A DNA stretch of 31,619 nucleotides from DATLFA01 sp039934635 (GTDB lineage Bacteria > Actinomycetota > Acidimicrobiia > Acidimicrobiales > WLNW01). The position numbers and the translations under genes are program-made. This document shows, one piece after another, positions 23,241-31,287 of this stretch. The DNA lies in assembly GCA_039934635.1 (NCBI GenBank), contig JBDTLT010000041.1, positions 1 to 31,619 on the forward strand, given 5' to 3'. Each line of letters starts with the position of its first letter. The first letter of the stretch is position 1. The notes beneath the pieces were generated by a model that saw nothing but the letters and a program-made list of their open reading frames with translations, was not told the DNA's origin and searched no databases.

Positions 23241-23720
23241 ATGGCAATCACCACCAACCTCGACGTGGCAAAGAAGGGCGGTCGCGTCAGCTTCACCATC
23301 GACGAACCAAAGCTGGCCGAGCAGTTTTTCGGGCTGACCCGATTCGAATTCGGTGACGATCCACATGGGCCGTTGATGGTCGTGCAGGTGATACCACCAG
23401 ACCTCGACTTCGCGACGCACTATCACGACACCGACTACTGCACGCTCGTGCTCAAAGGCTCGTTGCGAGTCGGACGCACGTGGTACGGACCGGGCCATTT
23501 CCGCGTGCAAGACGCGAAATCCGTCTACGGTCCGACGCGCAGTGGCCCTGAGGGTTGCTCGTTGGTCAGCTTCTACGGCGATCGCAGCGAGCTGCCCGAC
23601 AAGTTCACGCGAGAGACCGACCGGGCCCGCTTCGACGAGCTGATGCCGACGTTGCTGGCTGCCTACGCAGCACACGGGATGGGCTCTCGTGCTACCGAAG
23701 CTGCCGCCACCGGGCCGTAG
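23241..23720 (+). CDS. Cupin-domain protein
   Basis: A 159-residue protein with ATG 23241 and AAGGAG five bases upstream. The cupin core is IPPDLDFATHYHDTDYCTLVLKGSLRVGRTWYGPGHFRVQDA: HYHDTDYCTLVLKGS is motif 1 (H-x-H with a downstream acidic residue) and the GPGHFRVQDAKSVYGPTRSGPEGC stretch is motif 2. Metal ligands could be the two His residues of HYH and a later His or Glu. It is the third gene of the crotonase/DLH/cupin unit. Functions in this fold range from dioxygenase to isomerase; no specific one is assignable. The stop lies eight bases from the stop of the convergent luciferase-like gene. Confidence 0.85.
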   Translation: MAITTNLDVAKKGGRVSFTIDEPKLAEQFFGLTRFEFGDDPHGPLMVVQVIPPDLDFATHYHDTDYCTLVLKGSLRVGRTWYGPGHFRVQDAKSVYGPTRSGPEGCSLVSFYGDRSELPDKFTRETDRARFDELMPTLLAAYAAHGMGSRATEAAATGP

Positions 23721-23728
23721 CGGCGCGT

Positions 23729-24610
23729 TCAGACGCGCGCCATCACGGTCTCGGCAAATTCGTCGATGGCCGCCAGCTTGACGTCGAGCGTCGAGCGAAA
23801 GTTGCCTTCGCTGACTTCGGCGGTCATCCACGGCGCGCACACGAGACCGGTGACCCCCGCGTCTTCGAGTTGGCGCACGACGGCCGGTGTGAGCGGCTCG
23901 CCGACCGCGGTCAGGATGGTGAAGGGTCGCTCAGCGCGCCCGGACGCAGCTCGTTCGCGGCGCAGTCGCGTCGTCCAGTTCAGTACTTCGGCCAGCGAGC
24001 GTGCGCCCTCACCGAGCCAACCGTCGCAACGTTCGACCGCACGGCGCACTGCCGCGTCGCTCACTCCTCCGGCGAAGATCGGCACGTCCGCCGGAGGCCA
24101 TGGGCTCATCATCAATTCATCGAAGTCGTAGAACTCGCCGTGGAACTCGGACCATCCGGGACGCCACAACACGCGCAACGCCTCGATCATCTCGTCGAGA
24201 CGCCGGCCGCGAGTGGAAAAGTCGGTGTGGTTGAGGTCGAACTCTTCCTTCATCCAACCCGCACCGACACCCATCGATACGCGCCCGCGCGAAATCACGG
24301 CGGCAGTTGCGACGAGCTTTGCGACGGTGAACAGGTTGCGCGCGGGAGCGATGTAGACCGAGTTGGTGAAGCGCAATGTGGTGGTCGCGGCAGCCATCGC
24401 ACTGATGAGACACCACGAGTCGGGCCAAGGCGTCTCGGGAGACCACATCGGCGCACCATCCGCGGTATACGGATACTTCGAACGCAGGTTGCGGGGATAG
24501 ATCTGGTGATCCGCAGTGATCATCCCGGTGAAGCCCACGGCCTCCGCGTGGCGGGCGACATCGACCAGCTGTTCCGTCTCCAAGAAGGCGATGTGTTGCC
24601 AGAACTGCAC
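23729..24610 (-). CDS. LLM-class (F420-dependent-type) oxidoreductase
   Basis: A 293-residue luciferase-like enzyme starting at GTG 24610 (QFWQHIAFLETEQLVDVARHAEAVGFTGMITADH), with GGGGGA upstream. Typical segments are WSPETPWPDSWCLISAMAAATTTLRFTNSVYIAPARNLFTVAKLVATAAVISRGRVSMGVGAGWMKEEFD, TDFSTRGRRLDEMIEALRVLWRPGW and PIFAGGVSDAAVRRAVERCDGWLG. The G-V-G-A-G-W-x-x-E-E-F motif fits the F420-dependent branch, in which the barrel binds reduced F420 in place of FMN; this is family-level inference. It is shorter than the enzyme at 9755 and only distantly related. It is divergent from the amidohydrolase gene, with 101 bp between starts, and its stop is close to the stop of the cupin gene. Confidence 0.9.
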   Translation of the reverse strand: MQFWQHIAFLETEQLVDVARHAEAVGFTGMITADHQIYPRNLRSKYPYTADGAPMWSPETPWPDSWCLISAMAAATTTLRFTNSVYIAPARNLFTVAKLVATAAVISRGRVSMGVGAGWMKEEFDLNHTDFSTRGRRLDEMIEALRVLWRPGWSEFHGEFYDFDELMMSPWPPADVPIFAGGVSDAAVRRAVERCDGWLGEGARSLAEVLNWTTRLRRERAASGRAERPFTILTAVGEPLTPAVVRQLEDAGVTGLVCAPWMTAEVSEGNFRSTLDVKLAAIDEFAETVMARV

Positions 24611-24711
24611 GGCGGCGTCCCCCGATTCCGTCGATGATGGCGGCGACGCTAGCCATCGTTCGCCCGCGGCGCCGATCGACCGCTTGCGGATTCGCCAGTA
24701 GCATCGGCTCC

Positions 24712-25875
24712 ATGCCGTACGCAGTGGGTGGCACGTTCTTCGATGCCGATAGCCACATCATGGAGTTGCCCGACTTCTTACACCGGCACGCGGACAGCTG
24801 GCTGATCGATGCACTGCCGCCGCTGTCGACGGCTTCGGGCGGGGCACAGGGCGAGGGGGCAGCGCGCTATGCGCACAGCAAGCGCCACTCGCCCGAACAG
24901 ATCGCGGTACTCGAGCAAAATGTGATCGGCGGGCCCAAGGCCTACGAAGCGCTCGGCGCGTTCGATCCCACCGAACGAGCTTACGCACTCGATCTGTTGG
25001 GCTTCCACGCGCAGCTCGTCTTCGGATCGTTCGCTCTCGCGTCGTTCTTGCACCACGACGACATGAAGGTGCGCTACGGGGGTTGTCGCGCGTTCAACCA
25101 TGCCATCGCCGAATTCTGCGCGGTCGACGATCGACTACTGCCGGTGGCGGTCGTGTCACTCACCGATCCCGCTGCGGCACTGCGTGAGATCGATGTGGCA
25201 CTCGAACTCGGATGCGCCGCCGTGTGGGTGCCGGCTGAGCCGTGCGGTGGACGGTCGCCCGGTCACGACGAACTCGATCCGATCTGGGAGCGCCTCGCCG
25301 ATGCCCAGGTGCCGTTCATGCTGCACGTCGGCGCGCAGCCGATCGAAATCCGCGAGGAATACATGAACACCGGCCGGCCACCGGCGCCCGGATGGGCCGG
25401 TGGCGGTGAAGCGCTGCGGCTCAAGGACTTTCCCCTGCTGCACCAGTCCTCCGAGGAGTTTCTTTCGGTCTTGGTACTCGACGGCGTGCTCGAGCGCCAT
25501 CAGGGTTTGCGCGGGGGAGTGATCGAGCTCGGCGCGACATGGGTGCCGGGAATGCTGCGACGCCTCGACCACGCGGTCGACAACCTTGCGAAGTTCGCGC
25601 CCGACGTCCGCGCGTTCACGCGTGCGCCATCGCAACAGGTCCGCGACCAGTTGGCGTTCACGCCGTTCCCGTTCGAGGACGTTGCCGCGTTGATCGACGA
25701 ATCGGCTGACGACCTCTATCTATTCTCGTCGGATTATCCGCACGTCGAGGGCGGCCGCAATCCGCTCGGTCGCTTTCGCAAGAATCTCGAAAGCGCGAAC
25801 GCGGCAACCGAGCGACGCTTCTACCACGACAACTTCCTGCGTATCTTGCCGCTGTCCCAAGCGCTCGTGCCGTGA
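24712..25875 (+). CDS. Amidohydrolase_2-family metal-dependent hydrolase/decarboxylase
   Basis: A 387-residue protein starting at ATG 24712 (PYAVGGTFFDADSHIMELPDFL). The D13-S-H15 motif and DADSHIMEL place it in the amidohydrolase_2 (ACMSD-like) family, where an H/D-x-H metal site is formed at the end of strand one. Other family segments are FNHAIAEFCAVDDRLLPVAVVSLTDPAAALREIDVAL, AVWVPAEPCGGRSPGHDELDPIWERLADAQVPFMLHVG, and the late SSDYPHVEGGRNPLGRF, with D in the fourth-strand metal-ligand position. Members are decarboxylases or hydrolases for aromatic or cyclic acids. The stop overlaps the SnoaL-like start (TGATG), so the two are probably translationally coupled and may act in sequence. No close Shine-Dalgarno is evident. 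Confidence 0.88.
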   Translation: MPYAVGGTFFDADSHIMELPDFLHRHADSWLIDALPPLSTASGGAQGEGAARYAHSKRHSPEQIAVLEQNVIGGPKAYEALGAFDPTERAYALDLLGFHAQLVFGSFALASFLHHDDMKVRYGGCRAFNHAIAEFCAVDDRLLPVAVVSLTDPAAALREIDVALELGCAAVWVPAEPCGGRSPGHDELDPIWERLADAQVPFMLHVGAQPIEIREEYMNTGRPPAPGWAGGGEALRLKDFPLLHQSSEEFLSVLVLDGVLERHQGLRGGVIELGATWVPGMLRRLDHAVDNLAKFAPDVRAFTRAPSQQVRDQLAFTPFPFEDVAALIDESADDLYLFSSDYPHVEGGRNPLGRFRKNLESANAATERRFYHDNFLRILPLSQALVP

Positions 25876-26327
25876 TGACATTCACAGAGGCGTACGCGGC
25901 GGTGTTGAACCTCGTCTATCGCTATCCCGAACTCATCGACAGCGGGGACTTCGAGGGCATCGGCCGCCTATTCGAGCATGCGACGATCAACACGGGCGAC
26001 GGTGTTCCCTGTGTCGGCGCCACGGCGATACAAGAAATGTACGAACGCAATACGCGACGCTATCCCGATACCGGCACTCCGCATACGCGTCACGTGATCA
26101 CCAACCCGATCGTCGAGATCGACGAGGCGACCGGCACGGCAATCTGTCGCTCATATGTGGTCGTGTTCCAACAGGTCGATGACTTTCCGTTGCAGCCGGT
26201 GTGGACGAATCGTTATGAGGATCGTTTCCGCCTCGTCGACGGCGCGTGGCGCTTCGAATCGAAGACGATGTCCGATCACATGCCGGGCGACGTGAGTAGA
26301 CACTTGTTGTTGACGCCTGGCCTCTGA
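25875..26327 (+). CDS. SnoaL-like/NTF2-fold protein
   Basis: A 150-residue NTF2-fold protein, MTFTEAYAAVLNLVYRYPELIDSGDFEGIGRLFEHATI, with a cone-shaped helix-strand arrangement typical of nuclear-transport-factor-2-like proteins; the motif RHVITNPIVEID...AICRSYVVVFQQ...YEDRFRLVDGAWRF is the usual curved sheet. ATG 25875 shares its first base with the amidohydrolase stop (TGATG); a GTG at 25872 is equally possible and changes one residue. The family includes SnoaL polyketide cyclases, hydroxylation subunits and steroid isomerases. Being coupled to an amidohydrolase_2 enzyme suggests a common substrate. There is no signal peptide. Function unassigned. Confidence 0.85.
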   Translation: MTFTEAYAAVLNLVYRYPELIDSGDFEGIGRLFEHATINTGDGVPCVGATAIQEMYERNTRRYPDTGTPHTRHVITNPIVEIDEATGTAICRSYVVVFQQVDDFPLQPVWTNRYEDRFRLVDGAWRFESKTMSDHMPGDVSRHLLLTPGL

Positions 26328-26442
26328 AAACGTGCGGTCGGCCCATGCCGCCGGCCTATTCGCCGACAACGTGCCGCTGTACCATCGAAATTTGCTTCCC
26401 CGGCATCGATGAAACGCGCATTGAGTCGGAGGATCGCGAGAT

Positions 26443-27477
26443 ATGACGGGTGACGGCTCGCCAAACGCCGGCTGGTGGCGTTCGGGCAACGGCGAGTGGT
26501 ACCCGCCCGAATTGTTGCCCGAGGGGTGGTCGGTCGGGCCCGACGGTGTCCCGCGCAGCTTTCAATGGCCGGGAGTGATGCCCCCGGCAAACCGCGTGAC
26601 TGAGCGCTCCCTATGGCAACGTCTGGCCGAGAGCTATCGGTCGTGGCCGGGCTGGGTCAAGGTGGCAGCGCCGGTGGCGGCGCTCGTGCTCACTGGTAGT
26701 GCCGCGGCGGCTTTCATGCTCGGCGACGGAGCCGCCGACCTCCACGCGGTTGCATCGACGCGCACATCGACGCGCAGCACGACGAGCGGTACGTCCCCGG
26801 CGCCGGTCGCCCCCGCCGTGGCGCCCGCACCGGTATCCGTCAACGGGCTCGTGATCACCGTACCGCCGACGATCGCGGCCACGGCCGGGTCGACGTCGAC
26901 GGTCGCCCCGGCGGTGTCCGCCACGACAACGCGGGGCAATCTCCGCGCGGCGCCCACGTCGACGACCACGCCGACGATCCCGACGACGACGCCCACCTCG
27001 AGTGTGACCACCACAGGGTCGACAACCACCGCGCCGACGACCACCCGGGCCGCGACCACTGGCTCGACGACCACGCGGGTCATCACGACGACACGCGTGA
27101 CCACGACGGCGCCGACGACGACGCGTGCGCCGGCGACGCACACGGTGACCGGCACCGTGCTGGTCGACTCACGGATGAACGTCTCCGACGCGTGCGGTGG
27201 CTCGGGCAGGTTCGCGCAATTCCAAAATGGTCAGAGCATCGTGTTGACCGATGCGGCGGGTCGTGTCGTGGGGCAGGGGGCGCTCACCGGATGCCGTTGG
27301 CTCGATTGGCGATTCTCGTCGGGTTCGTTCACCGCCAAGCCGGAGTTCTCGCTCACGATTTCCGGTGTGGGGGAGTCGAGCTCCTATACGCCGACGGTCG
27401 CCTGGAAAACGTGGCCCGCGGTGGCGCTCAATGCCATTCGGTCCCGCGGCTGGGTGCTCGACCTGCAGGTGCGGTAG
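26443..27477 (+). CDS. Membrane-anchored Thr-rich surface protein with short W-rich N-terminus
   Basis: A 344-residue protein; ATG 26443 has GGAGG ten bases upstream. Residues 10-24 (GWWRSGNGEWYPPEL) form a small Trp-rich motif similar to cytoplasmic DUF2510-type modules. A membrane helix is at about 72-93 (VKVAAPVAALVLTGSAAAAFML). Residues about 105-230 are a low-complexity Thr/Pro/Ala linker with TTT clusters, as in extended surface stalks. The C-terminal domain (about 235-344) contains DSRMNVSDACGGSGRF and LTGCRWLDWRF, two Cys residues that could form a disulfide outside the cell, and FSLTISGVGESSSYTPTV; I do not recognise it. It is not next to a clear partner gene; its last 26 bp separate it from the convergent DUF4097 gene. 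Function unknown. Confidence 0.75.
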   Translation: MTGDGSPNAGWWRSGNGEWYPPELLPEGWSVGPDGVPRSFQWPGVMPPANRVTERSLWQRLAESYRSWPGWVKVAAPVAALVLTGSAAAAFMLGDGAADLHAVASTRTSTRSTTSGTSPAPVAPAVAPAPVSVNGLVITVPPTIAATAGSTSTVAPAVSATTTRGNLRAAPTSTTTPTIPTTTPTSSVTTTGSTTTAPTTTRAATTGSTTTRVITTTRVTTTAPTTTRAPATHTVTGTVLVDSRMNVSDACGGSGRFAQFQNGQSIVLTDAAGRVVGQGALTGCRWLDWRFSSGSFTAKPEFSLTISGVGESSSYTPTVAWKTWPAVALNAIRSRGWVLDLQVR

Positions 27478-27503
27478 TGCGTCAGGAGGGCCGTCTCGCA
27501 CCG

Positions 27504-28316
27504 CTAGCTCGGGTAGCGCACCGTCACGCCGCCTCCGGACGAATGTGCGTCGATGATGCGCGGACTTGCCGGGTCAGAGCGCACCGGGGTCGACACCGAT
27601 CCGCCGCTCGACGAAACGCGCAGTTGGTAGGAGTCGGTGGTGGTCGGCAGCTCCACAGTGACGCCTCCGCCGCTCGAGTCGACCGCCACTGACGTAGGTG
27701 CTGCGGCGAAGGCGAGCTTGACGCCTCCGCCGCTCGAAGACGCGTCGACCTCGGCCGAGCGCAACCCTTCACCGCCGATGCCACCGCCACTCGACCGCAA
27801 GCGCAGGGTGCCACTCATGCGCGCCACATTGACGCTGCCCCCTGAGCTCGACGCGTCGACATTGCCGGTCAGATCGCTGAGGCGTACACCACCGCCGTCG
27901 CTGCGGATGACGACCGCGATGCCCGCGGGTACTCGTACGGCGTAGTTGAGGTTGCAGGTGTTGGTGAACATCGACGGACAGTTGGCGTTGAGCACGAGCC
28001 GCGAGCCGGTGATCGATTCAGTGTGACTGGGTTTGCGCAACCCTCGACGGATCGACGCGTCGATGGCGATCTCGTTGCCCGATGTGCCCTCCACGCGAAC
28101 CGAGCCGGCACCGTTGTGGATTTCGACGGTGGTGACCGCTTCGGTGAACGTGCGCTGATAGTGGTCACGTCCAAACGACAGCAGGTCGACGACTGCGTAG
28201 ACGCCGTACGCGAGCGAGAGCACGCAGAAGACACTTCCGGCCACGATCCACGCGGAGCGCGAGGATCGCGAAGGCGGTGCGGGTACGGGCGTCGATGGAG
28301 GAGCAGTAGTGATCAT
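27504..28316 (-). CDS. DUF4097-type membrane-anchored beta-helix protein
   Basis: A 270-residue protein, ATG 28316, following the response regulator by 32 bp. A membrane helix at about 22-45 (AWIVAGSVFCVLSLAYGVYAVVDLL) precedes an extracytoplasmic part with TVEIHNGAGSVRVEGTSGNEIAI, then at least six SSGG(G/S) strand turns: DASSSGGSV, RSSGGGIGG, DASSSGGGVKL, DSSGGGVTVELP, SSSGGSVST and HSSGGGVTVRYPS. This is the single-stranded beta-helix pattern of the DUF4097 (putative adhesin) family. A pair of Cys residues (NANCPSMFTNTCNLNYAV) could form a disulfide. In other bacteria such proteins sit beside envelope-stress two-component systems as accessory or effector proteins; here the operon order is kinase, regulator, DUF4097, consistent with that. 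Confidence 0.8.
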   Translation of the reverse strand: MITTAPPSTPVPAPPSRSSRSAWIVAGSVFCVLSLAYGVYAVVDLLSFGRDHYQRTFTEAVTTVEIHNGAGSVRVEGTSGNEIAIDASIRRGLRKPSHTESITGSRLVLNANCPSMFTNTCNLNYAVRVPAGIAVVIRSDGGGVRLSDLTGNVDASSSGGSVNVARMSGTLRLRSSGGGIGGEGLRSAEVDASSSGGGVKLAFAAAPTSVAVDSSGGGVTVELPTTTDSYQLRVSSSGGSVSTPVRSDPASPRIIDAHSSGGGVTVRYPS

Positions 28317-28348
28317 GGTGTGGTTCTCTTGGTTCGGTACCGCGAATG

Positions 28349-28993
28349 TCACGCGCCGAGCCATTGCAACACGGCAAGGACACGTCGGTGATCGAGTTCG
28401 GTAGGAGGAAGATCGAGTTTGCTGAATATGCTGCGCACGTGCTTTTCGACCGCGCCGTCACTCACGACGAGCGACAGTGCGATTGCCGCATTCGAACGGC
28501 CTTCGGCCATGAGCCCCAACACCTCGCGTTCGCGCGGCGTCAACCGCTCGAGCGGGTCGCGACGGCGGCTGCGGGCAAGTAGCTGCGCCACGACTTCAGG
28601 ATCGAGCGCAGTCCCGCCTTCACCCACGCGGCGCACCGCCTCGACGAAGTCGCGGACTTCGGCGACCCGATCCTTCAAGAGATAGCCGACGCCGGCAGTG
28701 TCGCCCGCGAGCAGATCGGTGGCGTAGCGCTCTTCTACATACTGTGAGAGTACGAGAATGCCGACCGCCGGCCAGCGCCGGCGGATCTCGACAGCGGCGC
28801 GGATGCCCTCGTCAGTGTTGGTCGGCGGCATGCGTACGTCAACGACCGCGAGGTCGGGCTGTACCCGCGCTATTGCGTCGATCAACTCCACTGCGTCGCC
28901 CACGGCCGCCACGACGTCGAGTCCGGCCTCGCTCAACAACCGAGTGAGGCCGGCGCGCAAGAGCACCGAGTCCTCTGCGATCACGATGCGCAT
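28349..28993 (-). CDS. NarL/LuxR-family response regulator
   Basis: A 214-residue response regulator, ATG 28993. The receiver domain has the acidic pocket E7-D8 (IVIAEDSVLLRAG), the phospho-acceptor D52 in VVDVRMPP, and K107 in YLLKDRV. A LuxR-type helix-turn-helix is at about 150-210 with LTPREREVLGLMAEGRSNAAIA and EKHVRSIFSKL. The start codon overlaps the kinase 3' end by 13 bp, so the pair is translated together. The most likely target includes the operon itself; an inverted repeat upstream of the kinase (30298-30317) is a candidate site. The full set of conserved residues is present. Confidence 0.92.
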   Translation of the reverse strand: MRIVIAEDSVLLRAGLTRLLSEAGLDVVAAVGDAVELIDAIARVQPDLAVVDVRMPPTNTDEGIRAAVEIRRRWPAVGILVLSQYVEERYATDLLAGDTAGVGYLLKDRVAEVRDFVEAVRRVGEGGTALDPEVVAQLLARSRRRDPLERLTPREREVLGLMAEGRSNAAIALSLVVSDGAVEKHVRSIFSKLDLPPTELDHRRVLAVLQWLGA

Positions 28994-30240
28994 GGCAATT
29001 CCACCAGTACAGACGTCGGCCCCCCGGCGGGACTCAGTACTTGCATCCAACCACCCAGCGCGTGCACGCGTTCGCTGAGGCCGTTCAGGCCGGTGCCGCG
29101 AGATGGGTCAGCGCCGCCGGTGCCGTTGTCGGTCACGTCGATCGCCAACCGATCACCGCGGCGGGCAATGCTGACCCGGGCCTCGGTGGCGTTGGCGTGT
29201 TTGGCCACATTGGTGAGGGCCTCCGCCACGACGAAGTAGGCAGTGCTCTCGACAGTGGCCGCCGGTCGGGGAGACACGTCGACGTCGAGTCGCACCGGGA
29301 TCGGACACCGCGCCACGACGGCCGACAACGCCGCATCGAGCCCACGATCTTGCAGGATGGCCGGATTGAAGCCCCGGACGAGGTCGCGCAACTCGACCAG
29401 CGCGGCCTTTGCTTCCTCGTGGGCCTCGGCAACGAGTCGTTGTGCGTGCTCCGGATCATCGGCGAAGCGCTCACGGGCCATGCCGAGGTCCATCGCGAGC
29501 GCCACCAGTCGCTGCTGCGCGCCGTCGTGGAGGTCGCGTTCGATGCGGCGGCGTTCGGTCTCGGCGCTGTCCACGGCGGAGACGCGCCGCGCCTCGACGC
29601 GCCGCACTTCTCCGGCCAAGCGCCGTTCTTGCGACGGGCCGATCAACGCGCGACCCAGCGCGGCGTCGATGTCCGCGATCGCCAGCGTTACCCAGGGAGC
29701 GATGAAGACGATGCCGACCAGGCCGACCGCGCACAGTGCCAGCGCACCAGGGCCCGAGCCGACGTCGAACAAGCCGAATTCGGCGGTGTCGCCGGGCAGC
29801 GAGTTGACGTAGAGCGGCAGCGCGACGAGGGCCAGGGACCCGCTCCAGACGGCGGTCGCCACTGCGAACTGGACTGCGCCGACGGGGAGCGCCAGGAGAA
29901 AGTAGGCCAGTTCGCGCCAACGACTGGCGCTCTTGATGCGGGCCATGAGCCGCTTGAACCAGGACCCTTCTGGTAACGGTGCGTGGGGATCGGCGATGTC
30001 GACATCGAGTAGTGCCGAGAGCCGCGACCGTTCGAATCGCCCGAACGCTTGGACACAGGTGAAGAGCAGCCATGCGAACGGAAGCGCGAGCGGGAAGGTG
30101 ATCGCCAGTCCCGCGCTGGTCGCGAGCAGTGCGATGGTGATCGAGAAGGTGATCGACCCGAGGAGAATGCCCAGCATGACGTGGGCCAAGGCACGCCATG
30201 TTCGAGTCGATGTCCACGGGGCAAGGATCTGCGCTATCAC
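28981..30240 (-). CDS. Sensor histidine kinase, HisKA_3 (NarX/LiaS-like) type
   Basis: A 419-residue kinase; GTG 30240 is chosen because it lies just before the first membrane helix, and upstream codons would run into the promoter and the inverted repeat. Membrane segments are at about 20-60 (HVMLGILLGSITFSITIALLATSAGLAITFPLALPFAWLLF) and 110-185 (LAYFLLALPVGAVQFAVA, ALVALPLYV, LALCAVGLVGIVFIAPWVTLA), a small membrane sensor without a large extracellular domain. The dimerisation helix carries H238 in ERRRIERDLHDGAQQRLVALAMDL, followed by the HATPase domain with AEALTNVAKHANA and VTDNGTGGADPSRGTGLNGLSERV. The C-terminus overlaps the regulator start by 13 bp. Confidence 0.9.
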   Translation of the reverse strand: MIAQILAPWTSTRTWRALAHVMLGILLGSITFSITIALLATSAGLAITFPLALPFAWLLFTCVQAFGRFERSRLSALLDVDIADPHAPLPEGSWFKRLMARIKSASRWRELAYFLLALPVGAVQFAVATAVWSGSLALVALPLYVNSLPGDTAEFGLFDVGSGPGALALCAVGLVGIVFIAPWVTLAIADIDAALGRALIGPSQERRLAGEVRRVEARRVSAVDSAETERRRIERDLHDGAQQRLVALAMDLGMARERFADDPEHAQRLVAEAHEEAKAALVELRDLVRGFNPAILQDRGLDAALSAVVARCPIPVRLDVDVSPRPAATVESTAYFVVAEALTNVAKHANATEARVSIARRGDRLAIDVTDNGTGGADPSRGTGLNGLSERVHALGGWMQVLSPAGGPTSVLVELPCAS

Positions 30241-30297
30241 GCTTTCCACCGTACGAGAAGCAGCGCGGCACCACCATCCGGTGGCCTGGCGTCTGTT

Positions 30298-30317
30298 GGG
30301 TAGGGTTGTCCCTACCC
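30298..30317. promoter_or_regulatory. Inverted repeat GGGTAGGG-TTGT-CCCTACCC, candidate operator
   Basis: A perfect 8-bp inverted repeat separated by TTGT lies in the 111-bp gap between the divergent kinase and epimerase genes, about 57 bases before the kinase GTG and 34 before the epimerase ATG. Such dyads are typical binding sites of NarL-family regulators and other homodimers. It could serve either gene or both; the position favours autoregulation of the kinase operon. The regulator identity is inferred. Confidence 0.6.
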
Positions 30318-30351
30318 CGAGAACCCCATTCTCCCGACCCGAAGGCCACTG

Positions 30352-31275
30352 ATGTCGACACTGCGCGACAAGCGCATCCTCGTGACCGGACCCGCAGGAC
30401 AGATCGCGTTCCCGCTCGTCCAAGAACTCGCCCGCGACAACGAGGTGTGGGGCATCGCCCGCTTCGGTGATCCGGCGACCCGTGAGCGCGTCGACGCCAC
30501 AGGGTGCATCACTCGCGTCGTCGATCTCGCCGCGCCCGATTGGTCAGAGCTACCCGACCGTTTCGATCATGTGCTGCATCTCGCGATCTATCAGTCCCTC
30601 GACGCGAGTTACGACTACGCCATGACGGTCAACGCCGAAGGTACGGCCTTGTTGATGCATCGCTTTGCCAACTCTGAGTCGGTATTGATCGTGTCGTCGG
30701 CCGCGGTTTACGACAACAATCCCGACGGCGCGCATCTCTATCTCGAGACCGACTTGCTCGGCGACAACCGAGCGCCCTATTCGCCGACCTACGGCATCAC
30801 GAAGATCGCGCAAGAAGGCGTCGCACGGGGTCTCGCCCGCGCGCTCGATCTACCCACGACGATCGCCCGCATGAACGTGTCGTACAGCCCGCTCGGCGGC
30901 CTGCCGGCGTATCAGCTCGACATGTTGGTCAACGGACTCGACATTCCGGTGATGACCGGCGGTGCGTGGTTCAACCCGATCGACGAAGCCGACATCAACG
31001 CGCAGGTGCCCAAGCTGCTCGCCGTGGCATCGGTGCCCGCCACGATCTGCAACTGGGGCGGCGACGACGCGGTCAGCACCGAGGAGTACGTCACCTTCCT
31101 CGCCGCGCTGGTCGGCAAAGAAGCACGGTTCGTCTATACCGACGAGGGCATCCCGGGTCGTGCGTTCGACAATACGCGGCGGCTCGCTCTGATCGGCAAG
31201 TGCGACGTTTCTTGGCAAGAGGGGTTCCGCAAGCTGGCCGCCCAGCGCTACCCCGATCTCGTACGCGCCGGCTGA
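30352..31275 (+). CDS. NAD-dependent epimerase/dehydratase-family protein (extended SDR)
   Basis: A 307-residue extended short-chain reductase with ATG 30352. The NAD loop is VTGPAGQIAFPL (G13-x-x-G16-x-x-A), followed by HLAIYQSLDASYDYAMTVNAEGTALLMHRF. The active-site Ser is in VSSAAVY (S115/S116), and Y147-x-x-x-K151 is YGITK. Downstream, ARMNVSYSPLGGLPAYQLDMLV and a late WGGDDAVSTEEYVTFLAALVGKEARFVYTDEGIPGRAFDNTRR are typical of atypical sugar-like epimerase-family oxidoreductases in Actinobacteria. The product cannot be specified; nearby catabolic genes suggest a reductase rather than a sugar epimerase. It is divergent from the kinase operon and followed after 12 bp by a cupin. Confidence 0.9.
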   Translation: MSTLRDKRILVTGPAGQIAFPLVQELARDNEVWGIARFGDPATRERVDATGCITRVVDLAAPDWSELPDRFDHVLHLAIYQSLDASYDYAMTVNAEGTALLMHRFANSESVLIVSSAAVYDNNPDGAHLYLETDLLGDNRAPYSPTYGITKIAQEGVARGLARALDLPTTIARMNVSYSPLGGLPAYQLDMLVNGLDIPVMTGGAWFNPIDEADINAQVPKLLAVASVPATICNWGGDDAVSTEEYVTFLAALVGKEARFVYTDEGIPGRAFDNTRRLALIGKCDVSWQEGFRKLAAQRYPDLVRAG

Positions 31276-31287
31276 GTCGACGACGTA

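Noticed and set aside
26328..26442. Terminator hairpin after the SnoaL-like gene
   Set aside because: GTCGGC and GCCGAC can pair but with a long loop and no T-run, so it is not convincing.
29746..29760. Further copy of the 31-bp repeat inside the kinase gene
   Set aside because: Only about 14 bases match with an indel, and the stretch encodes normal kinase residues, so chance is enough.
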